From NCBI GenBank assembly GCA_031423755.1, contig JANPGC010000100.1:1-7307 (forward strand): DNA of 7,307 bases, given 5' to 3'. The notes below the pieces were generated by a model that did not search any database, had not been told where the DNA came from, and saw nothing but the letters and a program-made list of their open reading frames with translations. This document shows, one piece after another, positions 6,148 to 7,307 of this stretch. A program made the position numbers and the translations under genes. Numbering within the stretch: position 1 is the stretch's first letter; each line of letters starts with the position of its first letter. Source of the DNA: JANMEX01 sp031423755. Its GTDB lineage: Bacteria; Pseudomonadota; Alphaproteobacteria; Rhizobiales; Rhizobiaceae.

Positions 6148-7307
6148 ATGATCGCTGCATCTCTTATCTCCCGTCTGAAAGACCCGAGCCTCGTCACCGA
6201 CAAGGCGTTCGTCTCCGGCGTCTGGGCCGCCAACGCTGACGGCGGCAAGACGTTCGAAGTCACCAACCCATCGACCGGCGAGGTCATCGCCGTGCTGCCG
6301 GACATGGGCCGCGATGAAACCGCGCGTGCCATCGACGCCGCCTACACCGCTCAGAAGGCGTGGGCGAAAAAAACCGGCAAGGAACGCGCCATCGTCATGC
6401 GCAAACTGTTCGACCTGATGGTCGCCAATGCCGATGATCTGGCAACGATCCTGACCACTGAGATGGGCAAGCCTTGGGCGGAAGCGCGCGGCGAAATCCT
6501 CTACGGCGCGTCCTATGTCGAGTGGTTTGGCGAGGAGGCCAAGCGCGTCTATGGTGACGTCATGGGCGGCCATCAGGCAGACAAGCGCATCATGGTCATC
6601 CGCCAGCCCATTGGCGTGGTCGGCGCCATTACACCGTGGAATTTCCCCAATGCGATGATTGCCCGCAAGATGGCCCCGGCCCTTGCCGTCGGCTGCACCA
6701 TGGTTGCCAAGCCAGCCGCGCAGACGCCGCTGTCCATGCTCTCGCTCGCGCTGCTGGCCGAACGCGCTGGCGTCCCGGCCGGTTGCTTCTCGGTCATCAC
6801 CTCGAAATCCTCTTCCGCCATCGGCAAGGAATTTTGCGAGAACGACAAGGTCCGCAAGCTCACCTTCACCGGCTCGACGGAAGTCGGCCGCATCCTGATG
6901 CGTCAGGGCGCGGACCAGATCATGAAGCTCGGCTTGGAACTTGGCGGCAACGCCCCTTTCATCGTGTTCGATGACGCCGATCTTGATGCCGCCGTCGAAG
7001 GCGCGATGATCTCGAAATACCGCAACAACGGCCAGACCTGCGTCTGCGCCAACCGGCTCTATGTGCAGGCGGGCGTCTATGATGCCTTCGCCAAAAAGCT
7101 CGGCGCTGCCGTTGCCAAGATGAAGGTCGGTGACGGCTTTGGCGATGGCGTCACAACGGGTCCGATGATCGACGAAAATGCAATCATAAAGGTCAAGGAG
7201 CATATCGCCGACGCCGTCTCCAAGGGCGCGAAAATCGAGACCGGCGGCAAGGAGCACGAAAATGGCGGCCTGTTCTTCCAGCCGACCATTCTCACCGGCG
7301 TCACACC
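6148..7307 (+). CDS. gabD: Succinate-semialdehyde dehydrogenase, N-terminal 386 residues (3' end outside window)
   Basis: This aldehyde dehydrogenase superfamily protein oxidises succinate semialdehyde to succinate, completing the GABA shunt begun by gabT. The first 386 of an expected 480-490 residues are in the window. Catalytic residues are intact: Asn165 in ITPWNFPNAM, Lys188 in MVAKPAAQTPLS, Glu264 in LGLELGGNAPF and nucleophile Cys298 in NNGQTCVCANRLYV. Cys300 beside it forms the CxC pair also seen in E. coli GabD and in human SSADH, where it acts as a redox switch. Ala191, three residues after the cofactor-binding Lys188, replaces the Glu typical of NAD-preferring enzymes, so NADP+ use is plausible. 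The ATG at 6148 lies four bases after the gabT stop, with AAAGG (6134-6138) inside the gabT end as ribosome binding site, indicating co-transcription. Glutarate-semialdehyde activity cannot be excluded. Confidence 0.95.
   Translation, partial: MIAASLISRLKDPSLVTDKAFVSGVWAANADGGKTFEVTNPSTGEVIAVLPDMGRDETARAIDAAYTAQKAWAKKTGKERAIVMRKLFDLMVANADDLATILTTEMGKPWAEARGEILYGASYVEWFGEEAKRVYGDVMGGHQADKRIMVIRQPIGVVGAITPWNFPNAMIARKMAPALAVGCTMVAKPAAQTPLSMLSLALLAERAGVPAGCFSVITSKSSSAIGKEFCENDKVRKLTFTGSTEVGRILMRQGADQIMKLGLELGGNAPFIVFDDADLDAAVEGAMISKYRNNGQTCVCANRLYVQAGVYDAFAKKLGAAVAKMKVGDGFGDGVTTGPMIDENAIIKVKEHIADAVSKGAKIETGGKEHENGGLFFQPTILTGVT

Noticed and set aside
4575..6332. 585-codon open frame on the minus strand opposite gabT
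   Set aside because: It overlaps the regulator and all of gabT, and its translation is low-complexity, rich in His, Asp, Gly and Arg with no family resemblance. It mirrors the codon bias of gabT, which has intact motifs.
6106..7257. 383-codon open frame on the minus strand opposite gabD
   Set aside because: Same kind of antisense shadow. gabD on the plus strand has all catalytic residues and a clear start.
1..7307. IS elements, prophage genes, CRISPR repeats, tRNA or rRNA genes
   Set aside because: No transposase or phage-like protein, no regularly spaced repeats and no tRNA cloverleaf or rRNA-like sequence was seen on reading the window.

Overview
The window reads as an ordinary chromosomal stretch of an alphaproteobacterium, most likely a member of the Hyphomicrobiales (Rhizobiales; relatives of Mesorhizobium, Brucella/Ochrobactrum or Agrobacterium). 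This rests on the high G+C coding style, the protein flavour and the gene repertoire, and it is an inference: no rRNA or other marker gene is present. Genes are tightly packed, and two of them probably start with TTG.

Layout. Bases 1-1213 (+) hold the end of a sugar-acid catabolic operon: the C-terminal half of a 2-dehydro-3-deoxy-6-phosphogalactonate aldolase, then an SMP-30/gluconolactonase-family lactonase 9 bases downstream. Bases 1259-1896 (-) hold a type II toxin-antitoxin pair of the VapBC class (Rv0623-type antitoxin, PIN-domain toxin), coupled by a TAATG stop/start overlap and preceded by AT-rich palindromes that look like its promoter/operator. Bases 2096-3484 (+) encode a NorM-like MATE efflux pump. 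It converges, with a single base between stop codons, on a small secreted RlpA-like double-psi beta-barrel protein (-). Bases 3920-4723 or 4753 (-) encode an unusual three-part regulator: a MerR-type DNA-binding head, an XRE-type helix-turn-helix and a C-terminal cupin. Divergent from it, bases 4854-7307 (+) carry gabT (4-aminobutyrate aminotransferase) and the start of gabD (succinate-semialdehyde dehydrogenase), which runs off the window.

How they work together. gabT and gabD form the GABA shunt: GABA to succinate semialdehyde to succinate. The divergent regulator shares the XRE-cupin plan of PuuR-type polyamine/GABA regulators but has an added MerR head, and a 20-bp imperfect dyad lies in the gap between it and gabT. 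This regulator/operator pair is the most interesting element of the window. The remaining genes are familiar families with intact key residues. I saw no IS element, phage gene, CRISPR array, tRNA or rRNA, and no gene-free stretch longer than 300 bases.
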